Assembly (NCBI GenBank): GCA_026770585.1
Contig: MU646363.1
Location: 132,569 to 148,078 of the forward strand
DNA length: 15,510 bases
Reading direction: 5' to 3'
Source: Baffinella frigidus
Taxonomy: Eukaryota > Cryptophyceae > Cryptomonadales > Baffinellaceae
Shown: in pieces, positions 11,001 through 15,479 of the stretch
Numbering within the stretch: position 1 is the stretch's first letter
Layout: every line of letters starts with the position of its first letter
The notes under the pieces: model-generated
What the model was told of the DNA's origin: nothing
Databases searched by the model: none
What the model saw: the letters and a program-made list of their open reading frames with translations, nothing else
Position numbers and translations under genes: made by a program

Positions 11001-14000
11001 ATTTAGAATACTCCCTCATCCAGCCTCGAGTGGCCCCCACGAAGAATTTGGTTCCCTGCGTTTTAGTTCCCTTCGTTTTAAAACGAAATTTGCTGCTTCC
11101 TCCGCCAGAACCCCGGGCCGAAAAGTGCCACCCGGCCCCTCAGAACCCTAAGAACGACAAGAACCCTAAGTCCTCCGCCCTGAACCCTGAACTCCGACCC
11201 CCCGAAGAAGTTGTGCCCCTTCGTTTTTATTCCCCGGGGTTGTACAGTCCGTCTACCCTAACACAGGCTACCGTAACACATACGTACCCTCCACACATAC
11301 TCCTTCGGCCGGCCCCCGATTTCCCCCTGCAAGGAAGTATGCCTGAAGGGTGGACACCATAACGCATACCTACCCTCCACACATACTCAATCAGTCCGGC
11401 CCCGACGGGTATGTGTTAGGGTAGGTCCACTGTAGCACTTATTTCTAGGCTCGAGAGTCAAAAAAAACAAGGAAATAAAAGTGTACCCCGAGAGGTTTCG
11501 CTGCACGGTGTTGTGAATATATGTGTTCTAAAAGTGTTTTAAAAGTGGATGGGCGTGATGGCAGGCGGCTGCAGGGGCTCCCGCAGACGCACGGTTTGGA
11601 CGGGCCTGGCGCGGTTCATACGGTTTAATCTCGGTTTAGTCCTGGTTCATACGATTAAATCTCGGTTTAATCCTGGCGCGGTTCATACGGTCCACGCAAT
11701 GGGCTTCGAGGGTTTCGTTGGGGCCGGAATTCCGGGTGTTACGTGACAAATTTGCATCAGAAAAATCCCTAAGGTTGATTGTCTTCAGGCAAGATGACTT
11801 TTGATGAAAGGTTCGTAGTCCACCGTGTGGTTAATATCGGTTCAATCTCGGCAGGCGGCTCTAGGGGCTCCCGCAGACGCACGGTTTGGACGGGCCTGGC
11901 GCGGTTCATACGGTTTAATCTGGGTTTCCGGACTCGAGTTGAGTCTATGACAAAATTTGTCAACTTAAGATCACTTGCCCACAAAAACGCTAGGAATCCT
12001 AGAGTCCGGTCCTTAAGTTGACAATTTTTGTCCTAGACTCAACTCGAGACCGAAATCTCGGCAGGCGGCTGAAGGGCCTCCCGCAGACGCACGGTGTGGA
12101 CGGGCCTGGCGCGGTTCACACGGTTGAACCTCGGTTTAATCCTGGTTCATACGATTAAATCTCGGTTTAATCCTGGCGCGGTTCATACGGTTAAATCTCG
12201 GTTCAATCTTGGCAGGCGGCTGAAGGGCCTCCCGCAGACGCACGCGCCCCTCGCCGAGCGATTCATCTCCGTGCTGGACAACCTCTACTCCCAGGTTGCG
12301 AGCCCCGCGAATTTTGACCTGTTGGACTTTTGACCAGTCTCGTTTGGTGGTACCGACGCGGCCGCGATGCGTTTCTCCACACTCAAGCTGCATGCGTTTC
12401 TCTCCACGGCTCTTAGGCCCGGGTCTGCTCAGTCAACTCCATCATTGTTGGAAGACACTGCGGTCGCTGGGCACGGCTGTGAAGCCCACGGGGTGTTCTC
12501 GAATACAAGAACCCGCACCTCAATGGGAGCCTACAGTAGGCACGTTAATAGGGTAACGGCCTGAAAATGGGGTAGTTAGGCCTACGGCATTGCCTAGGAC
12601 CTCCTACCGTAGGCCGAAACTTTTTGGTCCTAGGATCCCTCAGCCTACGGTAGGAGGTCCTAGGCAATGCCGTATGCCTAACTACCCCATTTTCAGGCCG
12701 TTAGCCTATGAACGTATCCGGAGAGTCACTTCTCCCGCACATGGGAAGAGGCCGCAGATCGGTCCATTTTTTTTCGAGGTACCGATCAAGACGCGGTTGG
12801 CAGACAATGCGGTCGCTGGGCACGTCAGAGTAGACTGATCCAAAAGTCTGCAAACCTTACGGTCTTTTGCTCGCAGACAATGCAGTCGCTGGGCACGTCA
12901 GAGTAGACTGATCCAAAAGTCCGCGAGCCTTACGGTCTATTGCTCGCAGACGGTCGCCGGGGACGTCGGTTGAGGAGGACACCTAAACCGATCGGCCTCT
13001 TCTCAAGCCCACTTTTCAGCCAAGGGTGTCTTTTGTTTTCGAGGTGCTGATCACGACGCGTTTCGAGGTATTGTACTTTTCGGGTCAGCGCGGATTTTGG
13101 GTCGGGGTCGGGGAGTCGGGAAAAATCGAAAAAAATCGAAAAAGGGCTCTAGTATTTGTGACATATTATGGGTGGGGGGTGTATCTTGTCATCATATCAA
13201 TGCATAAGATAGCATAAAACTTTAGATGGACGCACCAATTATCGAGATTTTCATTTCCCGACACCCCGACCCGACCTCGAGAAAATCCGCGCTGACCCGA
13301 AAAGTACAATACTGATCATGACGTGTTTGGCAGACCATGCGGTCGCTGGGCACGTCCGTCGAGGAGGACAAGTCGGAGAAGGAGCACTTTGAGAACGTCT
13401 CCGTGCGCGAGAAGACCCTCACCGAACAGGTTATTTCCTGACGTTGCCTTATCTGTAGGACCCCCCCTATGTCCCTACGGGTTGCCTACCGTAGGGTCGT
13501 GGGTCGCATCGCTTAAGGGTGGTTCAAAATCCCTTCGAGTCCGCTGTGTGGCGTGTCAACTTGAGGATAGTCGGAGAAGGGGCACTTTTGAAAACGTCTC
13601 CGTGAAGACCCTGACCGAACAGGTTGTTTACTACACAATCGGGTCTTCTTAGTCATAGTAAAGCATCTGTGTAGTAATTTTCGTTGCCAGAAAAGTAGTA
13701 TTTTAAATCGTTTCCGCAGTTGAGTTGTAGCTCTGTCCCAGTCTATTTGGGCTCACCAGTTTGGTGCGCCCAGGCTCCTTTCCGCTCTAAAGTTGACGGA
13801 TTTGTACTGCGGACCCAGGATGGCACCTTGAGAATAGTCGGTCAACCCGAGCGAGGCAGAGCTAGGCTCTGAGGCTCATAGACATTGTATCACTCAACTC
13901 AAGGCTAAAGGGCCTTTCTAGGACCTGCATCGAGAGTAATAAAGAAGAAAGAAGTCTCCGGCACTCTCGAGACCTCCCTACTTTCGCCCGACTACGCTGC

Positions 14001-15202
14001 TAAATAGTCTACCACAACGATTATGTATTATTTGCTTGTCGAAAACATGCTCCTTCTCTCTGATGTAAGCTACTCAGAGCTATCAGAGGCCGGTTCATGG
14101 GAACGCTTGAGGATAGTCCGAGAAGGAGCTCTGTCCCAGTCTATTTGGGCTCACCAGTTTGGTGCGCCCAGGCTCCTTTCCGCTCTAAAGTTGACGGATT
14201 TGTACTGCGGACCCAGCATGTCAACTTGAGGATAGTCTGAGAAGAAGCACTTCGAAAGCGTCTCAGCGCGCGAGAAGCGAACAGGTTTTGTTTCCCGACT
14301 ACCCTCAAGTTGACACGCTGGCTTCGCGGTACAAATCTGTCAACTTTGGAGCGGGAAAGAGCCCGGGCTCACCAGATTGGTGAGCTCAAATACGCTGCCC
14401 CCCCCCCCTCCCCCCTCCTTCCCGGTGCACCGAACAGGATCTCTGTCTATTTGGGCCCACGCGTTTGGTGCGTCCAGGCTCGTTTCCGCCCCAGAGTTGA
14501 CGGATTTTTACCGCACACCTAGCCACACAGCGGGCTACGAAGGGATTTTCGGCCCATTCCGGGCCGAGTTTCCGTTACCTTATCCGTAGGAACCCCCCTA
14601 TGTCCCTACGGGTTGCCTACCGTAGGGTCGTGGGTCTTATCGCATAAGCGTTGTTCAAAAGGGTTCAGGGTTAGGAAAACTGCAGGGGAGCTCGACTGCC
14701 CGATACTAACCGCACCTGGGTGAGTCATCGCTCCGGTACAAAACCGTGCGCCGGTTGGCTCATCGCCGGGTGGCTAATCCCGGTTGGCGAATCCCGGATT
14801 AGCCAACCGGCGTGCTGCGGCGGGTCTGGCATAAGGCGCATCGACTATTGGAGCACTCAACTTAAGGAAGGCGCGAGAGTGACAAAAAAGAAAACGCGTC
14901 CTCACGTGCTGACGCGGGACGCTCGTTCACAGGATGCCCGGATCAGTCAACCGTGGTGACGATCAGTCACCCGGCGTGCTGACGATCAGTCAACCAGCGT
15001 GGTGACGATCAGTCACCCGGCGTGCTGGCGAGTAGCCAACCGGCGTGCTGACGCGAACCGCTCGTTCGCAGGAACGGATGCTGACCAAGGACCTGGCGAC
15101 AGTCAAGCGCGACCGCGAAAAGGCCGTCAAGGCGCGTGACCAGCAAATCGCTGCCCTCGAAGCTGAGCGGGAGGAGCTCATCCAGATGACCGCGAACGCC
15201 GG
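7967..15202 (+). CDS. DRC9: DRC9/IQCG-like dynein regulatory complex subunit, gene span (partial)
   Basis: DRC9 (IQCG) is a coiled-coil subunit of the nexin-dynein regulatory complex of motile 9+2 cilia, where it helps link neighbouring doublets and regulate dynein. The exons join in phase to about 270 residues, or about 220 without tentative exon 2. Three parts line up with human IQCG as remembered. EAQRIMAVLDELAVDL...VTPQ matches LRISAVLEDTTDQL...MPVQ. KSEKEHFENVSVREK...EQ matches ENKMHFYDIIAREEK...KQ. LTKDLATVKRDREKAV..RD then QQIAALEAEREELIQM match LQKQLINVKKEWQFEV, YIANLKDQLQEM. The rest of the coiled coil and any C-terminal IQ motif lie beyond the right edge. Exons are GC-rich at third positions, unlike the introns. 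Confidence 0.75.
8181..8315 (+). CDS. DRC9: DRC9 exon 2 (tentative)
   Basis: Acceptor CACGCAG|CTGCAG and donor GCGCGC|GTGGCA bound 45 codons in phase 0: LQFDSARDSPRAAMAYIPAP, then an arginine-rich stretch ending RISQLAR. Codon use is like the other exons. A minimal intron of 43 bp to exon 3 would be needed; it contains CTGAC as a possible branch site. Alternatively the frame of exon 3, which stays open upstream to 8164, is used and this segment is read differently. No family motif decides it. Confidence 0.4.
8359..8427 (+). CDS. DRC9: DRC9 exon 3
   Basis: Acceptor GGCGGCAG|ACGCTG, donor GTGCAG|GTGAGC (a strong donor), 23 codons in phase 0: TLASTVDVSALVGQENERFF then VVQ. The 3' end is well supported; the 5' end is uncertain because the frame continues upstream. 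The first 50 bases of the following intron recur inverted at 9152-9203. Confidence 0.6.
8426..8476 (+). repeat. DRC9: Inverted pair, left arm (start of DRC9 intron 3)
   Basis: AGGTGAGCGTCCCGCACATG..., about 50 bp starting at the exon 3 donor, is the reverse complement of 9152-9203 with about two mismatches. The two arms enclose exon 4. Confidence 0.92.
8587..8724. mobile_element. MITE-like TIR element, family N
   Basis: Ends CCACCAACCCTCACA / TGTGAGGGTAGGTGG, with TTGGGCAAATCG / CGATTTGCCCAG just inside. The centre is a hairpin, CCCCTTGGAGGCCGTCGG against CCGACGGCCTTCAAGGGG. Only one copy was seen. Confidence 0.85.
8851..8873 (+). repeat. DRC9: Fragment copy of DRC9 exon 4 (5' edge)
   Basis: CACGCAG|GCGGAGTTAGAGAAGCAG repeats the acceptor and first 23 bp of exon 4 (CTCGCAG|GCGGAGCTGGAGAAGCAG) with two changes. 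The telomere-like array begins directly after it and ends just before the real exon, so the array sits between two copies of the exon edge. Confidence 0.9.
8874..9043. repeat. Interstitial telomere-like array (CCCTAAA / CCCCAAA)
   Basis: Mostly CCCTAAA with CCCCAAA, CCCCACA and CCCGAAA variants, on the sense strand of DRC9, running up to the exon 4 acceptor (ACCCTCGCAG|GCG). Confidence 0.97.
9048..9143 (+). CDS. DRC9: DRC9 exon 4
   Basis: Acceptor CTCGCAG|GCGGAG, donor CGACCAG|GTCCGC, 32 codons in phase 0: AELEKQFAVLAAQLEGPVSE, then FVADAEHDQHDQ. It is helical and acidic. The 5' edge is copied at 8851-8873 and the last 68 bp at 9209-9276, both as non-coding fragments. Confidence 0.72.
9152..9203 (-). 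repeat. DRC9: Inverted pair, right arm (start of DRC9 intron 4)
   Basis: Reverse complement of 8426-8476. It begins 8 bp after the exon 4 donor and is followed directly by a copy of the exon 4 end. Confidence 0.92.
9209..9276 (+). repeat. DRC9: Fragment copy of DRC9 exon 4 (3' part with donor)
   Basis: Starts TTGGCCGCGCAGCTGGAGGA and ends CAATACGACCGG|GTCCGTTCC. It is in frame for LAAQLEDPVSDFVADVEHDQ, YDR. The copy has a donor GT but no acceptor. Family M copy 3 follows 8 bp later. Confidence 0.9.
9285..9414. mobile_element. MITE-like TIR element, family M, copy 3
   Basis: Ends CCACGCCAGATT / GAATCTGGCGTGG. The interior TTGACTTTTGAAAACCACTG and CGACTTTTGGCAACCCCTTC matches copy 1. Confidence 0.87.
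9571..9714. mobile_element. TIR element, family E
   Basis: Arms of about 55 bp with few mismatches: TCTTATCCGGGGAAACCTAT... against TCTTATCCGGGAAAACCTAT... from the right. Both continue through TTTGATGGCA and ATTACTACA. TA lies close to both ends. 9721-9865 after it is C-rich intron with nothing recognised. Confidence 0.92.
9866..10092. mobile_element. MITE-like TIR element, family A, copy 3
   Basis: Ends CCACTCGAGGCTGGAAGATG / CATTTCCAGCCTCGAGTGG. The centre (9936-9977) is a perfect 42-bp palindrome with outer arms TTGGTCACGTT and inner arms ACTGGGGGAA. It carries an extra inner hairpin, AAAACTTTACAAAGTCC / GGACTTGTAAAGTTT. Confidence 0.95.
10104..10146 (+). repeat. DRC9: Fragment copy of DRC9 exon 5 (5' part with acceptor)
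   Basis: CTCCGCAG|GTGATGCACGACTTC... encodes VMHDFFDVQRRLRK, a near copy of the exon 5 start VVHDFFDVARRLRK. The CCCTACA array begins right after it, mirroring the arrangement at exon 4. Confidence 0.92.
10147..10433. repeat. Interstitial telomere-like arrays (CCCTACA)n
   Basis: Two (CCCTACA)n blocks (10147-10203 and 10306-10419) are separated by about 100 bp containing GGTTTAGGGGCGGGTTTAAC and other TTTAGGG-like pieces. The C-rich strand is the DRC9 sense strand. The second block ends at the exon 5 acceptor. Confidence 0.97.
10434..10525 (+). CDS. DRC9: DRC9 exon 5
   Basis: Acceptor CTCCCGCAG|GTGGTG, donor GAAAA|GTGCCC: 30 codons plus two bases, VVHDFFDVARRLRKNAREIC then RFLRKNPGLE + AA. 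The split lysine AA|G is completed by the first base of exon 6, which supports both splice sites. The basic L-R-x-N...R-x-L-R-x-N-P stretch suits the region before the coiled coil in this family. Several fragment copies flank it. Confidence 0.78.
10549..10719. mobile_element. MITE-like TIR element, family B, copy 2
   Basis: Ends CCACACGAGGCTATCCATGC / GCATGGATAGCCTGGTGTGG, shared with copy 1 (775-955). The centre is TTGGTCACGTGGCGCCCG, a CTTTTC loop, then the matching arm: family A-like outer arms with different inner arms. It also has a second inverted pair, AATAAATGTCGA / GTCGACATTTATT. Confidence 0.93.
10722..10813 (+). repeat. DRC9: Fragment copy of DRC9 exon 5 (3' part with donor)
   Basis: 10759-10813 repeats AACGCGCGCGAAATCTGCCG and onward through AAGAACCCCGGCCTCAAAAA|GTGCCC, the second half of exon 5 with its donor. 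It is preceded by GAAGAAGTTGGATCCCTTCG, a leader that also precedes the next copy at 11040. Confidence 0.9.
10825..11033. mobile_element. MITE-like TIR element, family A, copy 4
   Basis: Ends CCACTCAAGGCTAGAA / ATCCAGCCTCGAGTGG. The central hairpin is GTTGCTCCCG, AGTATA, CGGGAGCAAC followed by GTGACCAA, a third inner-arm sequence for this family. It sits between two fragment copies of exon 5. Confidence 0.93.
11040..11232 (+). repeat. DRC9: Decayed fragment copies of DRC9 exon 5
   Basis: 11081-11130 (AAACGAAATTTGCTGCTTCC, TCCGCCAGAACCCCGGGCCG, AAAA|GTGCCA) is a degraded exon 5 end with its leader. 11203-11232 repeats only the leader (CGAAGAAGTTGTGCCCCTTC). Confidence 0.8.
11246..11434 (-). 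mobile_element. TIR element, family L, copy 2
   Basis: Reverse complement of 4064-4258 with only scattered differences, including the inner pair TACCCTCCACACATACTC. This element is in the DRC9 gene; copy 1 is in the transporter gene. Confidence 0.88.
11564..12210 (+). repeat. DRC9: Intron units carrying three copies of the DRC9 exon 6 start
   Basis: GCAG|GCGGCTGCAGGGGCTCCCGC..GACGCACG|GT occurs at 11564-11592, 11854-11882 and 12064-12092. Each copy is 29 bp bounded by AG and GT, followed by GGACGGGCCTGGCGCGGTTC and then CGGTTYAATCYTGG / TTCATACGRTTAAATCTCGG units. The real exon starts identically at 12216 but continues CGCCCCTCGCC. Between the second and third copies lies element G. Confidence 0.92.
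11931..12050. mobile_element. TIR element, family G
   Basis: Arms of about 38 bp: ACTCGAGTTGAGTCTATGAC and the right arm read inward TCTCGAGTTGAGTCTAGGAC, both continuing AAAAWTTGTCAACTTAAG. The inside contains CTAGGAATCCTAG. Confidence 0.9.
12216..12294 (+). CDS. DRC9: DRC9 exon 6
   Basis: Acceptor TTGGCAG|GCGGCT, donor TCCCAG|GTTGCG. The first base completes the lysine split at exon 5, then RLKGLPQTHAPLAERFISVL and DNLYSQ. RFISVLDNL parallels the FFSDVIADTI segment of human IQCG. The frame stays open past the donor to a TGA at 12331, but the phase-0 join to exon 7 is preferred. Confidence 0.75.
12456..12476 (+). repeat. DRC9: Fragment copy of DRC9 exon 7 (5' part)
   Basis: GACACTGCGGTCGCTGGGCA matches the exon 7 start (GACCATGCGGTCGCTGGGCA). 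It is the first of several copies in this intron. Confidence 0.75.
12554..12703. mobile_element. TIR element, family F
   Basis: Almost entirely two inverted arms of about 60 bp: TAACGGCCTGAAAATGGGGT, AGTTAGGC, then GGCATTGCCTAGGACCTCCT, ACCGTAGGC, with very few mismatches. TA ends suggest TA insertion. The high arm identity suggests recent origin. Confidence 0.93.
12790..12985 (+). repeat. DRC9: Tandem copies of the DRC9 exon 7 start (about 73-bp period)
   Basis: GCAGACAATGCGGTCGCTGG recurs at 12802, 12874 and, decayed, at 12947. The first two continue GCACGTCAGAGTAGACTGAT and CCAAAAGTC. The third continues ACGTCGGTTGAGGAGGACAC, as the exon does (GTCGAGGAGGACAAG). The upstream leader GATCAAGACGCGGTTGGCAG resembles the intron end before exon 7. 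Confidence 0.9.
13068..13312. mobile_element. TIR element, family H
   Basis: Arms of about 55 bp: TATTGTACTTTTCGGGTCAG, CGCGGATTTT, GGTCGGGTCGGGGTGTCGGG on the right arm and a similar left arm, with TA at both ends. Intron sequence CTGATCACGACGCGTTT lies on its left and CTGATCATGACGTGTTT on its right, so it also separates a duplicated segment. Confidence 0.9.
13334..13429 (+). CDS. DRC9: DRC9 exon 7
   Basis: Acceptor TTTGGCAG|ACCATG, donor GAACAG|GTTATT, 32 codons in phase 0: TMRSLGTSVEEDKSEKEHFE then NVSVREKTLTEQ. It matches the human IQCG stretch LLQALSKERENKMHFYDIIA, REEKGRKQ in spacing and in the H-F...R-E...Q residues. It is the start of the long coiled coil. At least seven fragment copies lie in the flanking introns. 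Confidence 0.85.
13439..13553 (-). mobile_element. Family K element, partial copy
   Basis: TTGCCTTATCTGTAGGACCC, CTATGTCCCTACGGGTTGCC, TACCGTAGGGTCGTGGGTCG and AAATCCCTTCGAGTCCGCTG, TGTGG match 2172-2333 (reversed) and 14522-14658. The left TIR is missing. Confidence 0.8.
13566..13626 (+). repeat. DRC9: Fragment copy of DRC9 exon 7 (3' two thirds with donor)
   Basis: AGTCGGAGAAGGGGCACTTT, TGAAAACGTCTCCGTG, AAGACCCTGACCGAACAG|GTTG repeats exon 7 from KSEKEHF to the donor. One inserted T and a six-base loss break the frame. Confidence 0.9.
13629..13700. mobile_element. Remnant TIR element related to families D and E
   Basis: TTTACTACACAATCG at the left and CTGTGTAGTAATTTTCGTTG at the right are the inner arms of the D/E type; the outer arms are lost. 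It lies directly after the exon 7 fragment copy. Confidence 0.6.
13729..13845 (+). repeat. Family J repeat copy
   Basis: AGCTCTGTCCCAGTCTATTT, GGGCTCACCAGTTTGGTGCG, TTTCCGCTCTAAAGTTGACG. Nearly identical to 14128-14242. Confidence 0.85.
14114..14290 (+). repeat. DRC9: DRC9 exon 7 fragment split by a family J repeat
   Basis: 14114-14127 (AGTCCGAGAAGGAG) is an exon 7 piece and the J repeat begins at its end (14128-14242). 14234-14287 (AGTCTGAGAAGAAGCACTTC, GAAAGCGTCTCAGCGCGCGA, GAAGCGAACAG|GTTTT) is again exon 7, through to a donor. Again an inserted repeat lies between duplicated exon pieces. Confidence 0.85.
14290..14521. repeat. Two further family J copies, one inverted
   Basis: 14290-14393 is reversed (CTCAAGTTGACACGCTGG, GGAGCGGGAAAGAGCCCGGG). 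14442-14521 is forward and more diverged. Between them, at 14427-14438, ACCGAACAGG repeats the end of exon 7. Confidence 0.8.
14522..14658 (-). mobile_element. Family K element, second partial copy in this intron
   Basis: CACACAGCGGGCTACGAAGG, GATTTTCGG, then TTATCCGTAGGAACCCCCCT, ATGTCCCTACGGGTTGCCTA, CCGTAGGGTCG. It resembles 2172-2333 but the far TIR is truncated. Confidence 0.8.
14750..15055 (+). repeat. Short repeats around TCAACCGGCGTGCTGACGA
   Basis: 14753-14812 holds an inverted pair (CCGGTTGGCT... / ...AGCCAACCGG). 14940-15050 has about five units of 19-20 bp of the form GACGATCAGTCAACCRGCGT. 14904-14932 copies the exon 8 acceptor: GTGCTGACGCGGGACGCTCG then TTCACAG|GATGC, against GTGCTGACGCGAACCGCTCG then TTCGCAG|GAACG at 15045-15071. 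Confidence 0.85.
15072..15202 (+). CDS. DRC9: DRC9 exon 8
   Basis: Acceptor TTCGCAG|GAACGG. The donor is most simply GCCGG|GTGCGT after 15202: 43 codons plus two bases. It reads ERMLTKDLATVKRDREKAVK, ARDQQIAALEAEREELIQMT, ANA. This is the strongest coiled-coil segment and parallels human IQCG SLQKQLINVKKEWQFEV...YIANLKDQLQEM. The last 65 bp recur at 15331-15394, so the donor is uncertain; TGC|GTTCGA after 15206, in phase 0, is an alternative. Confidence 0.8.
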
Positions 15203-15258
15203 GTGCGTTCGAGCGACTTTTGCGTCTGTGGACTACGGGGAATCGCGAGATAATACCG

Positions 15259-15295
15259 AAAGTTGACGGTTTTGGTACCAGCGTCGTCAACTTTC
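15259..15295. repeat. Small hairpin in the intron after exon 8
   Basis: GAAAGTTGACG / CGTCAACTTTC inverted arms around GTTTTGGTACCAG, itself partly palindromic. It may be the core of a short TIR element between the two copies of the exon 8 end. Confidence 0.7.
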
Positions 15296-15330
15296 TGCGT
15301 TGTTTTGTTGGTTTCCGAGACCGTGAGGCA

Positions 15331-15414
15331 AATCGGTGCTCTGGAAGCTGAGCGGGAGGAGCTCGTTCAGATGACTGCCAACGCCGGGATGACAGCCCTC
15401 CGCGATGAAAGCAG
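15331..15414 (+). CDS. DRC9: Second copy of the exon 8 end with extra codons (possible DRC9 exon 9)
   Basis: Reads QIGALEAEREELVQMTANAG then MTALRDESR up to AGCAG|GTGACT. The first 20 residues repeat the exon 8 end with two changes; the last nine are new and continue the frame. So this copy may hold the true 3' end of the ancestral exon. A clean acceptor in the required phase is missing for the exon 8 donor at 15202. CAG|ATGACT or GAG|CTCGTT would work with the phase-0 donor after 15206. Confidence 0.45.
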
Positions 15415-15479
15415 GTGACTGCCAAGGCAGTCACCTCGGACAGTTGGCTTCGGCGTCCGCGTGACCGGTCACGCGGACG
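15415..15479. repeat. Two tight palindromes
   Basis: GTGACTGCC-AA-GGCAGTCAC at 15415-15434 begins at the donor of the preceding exon copy. A perfect 26-bp palindrome follows at 15454-15479, with half-site CGTCCGCGTGACC. Confidence 0.9.

Noticed and set aside
12094-12333. Exon 6 read as the terminal DRC9 exon ending at the TGA at 12331
   Set aside because: The donor CAG|GTTGCG at 12295 and the phase-matched, family-matching exon 7 make continuation much more likely.
12790-12960. CRISPR-like direct repeats
   Set aside because: The period is about 73 bp with near-identical 'spacers' and the repeat is a piece of DRC9 exon 7. This is tandem duplication in a eukaryotic intron.
14940-15050. Possible iteron or CRISPR array of 19-20 bp units
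   Set aside because: Units are adjacent with no unique spacers, few in number, and lie just before the exon 8 acceptor, so a simple tandem repeat explains them.
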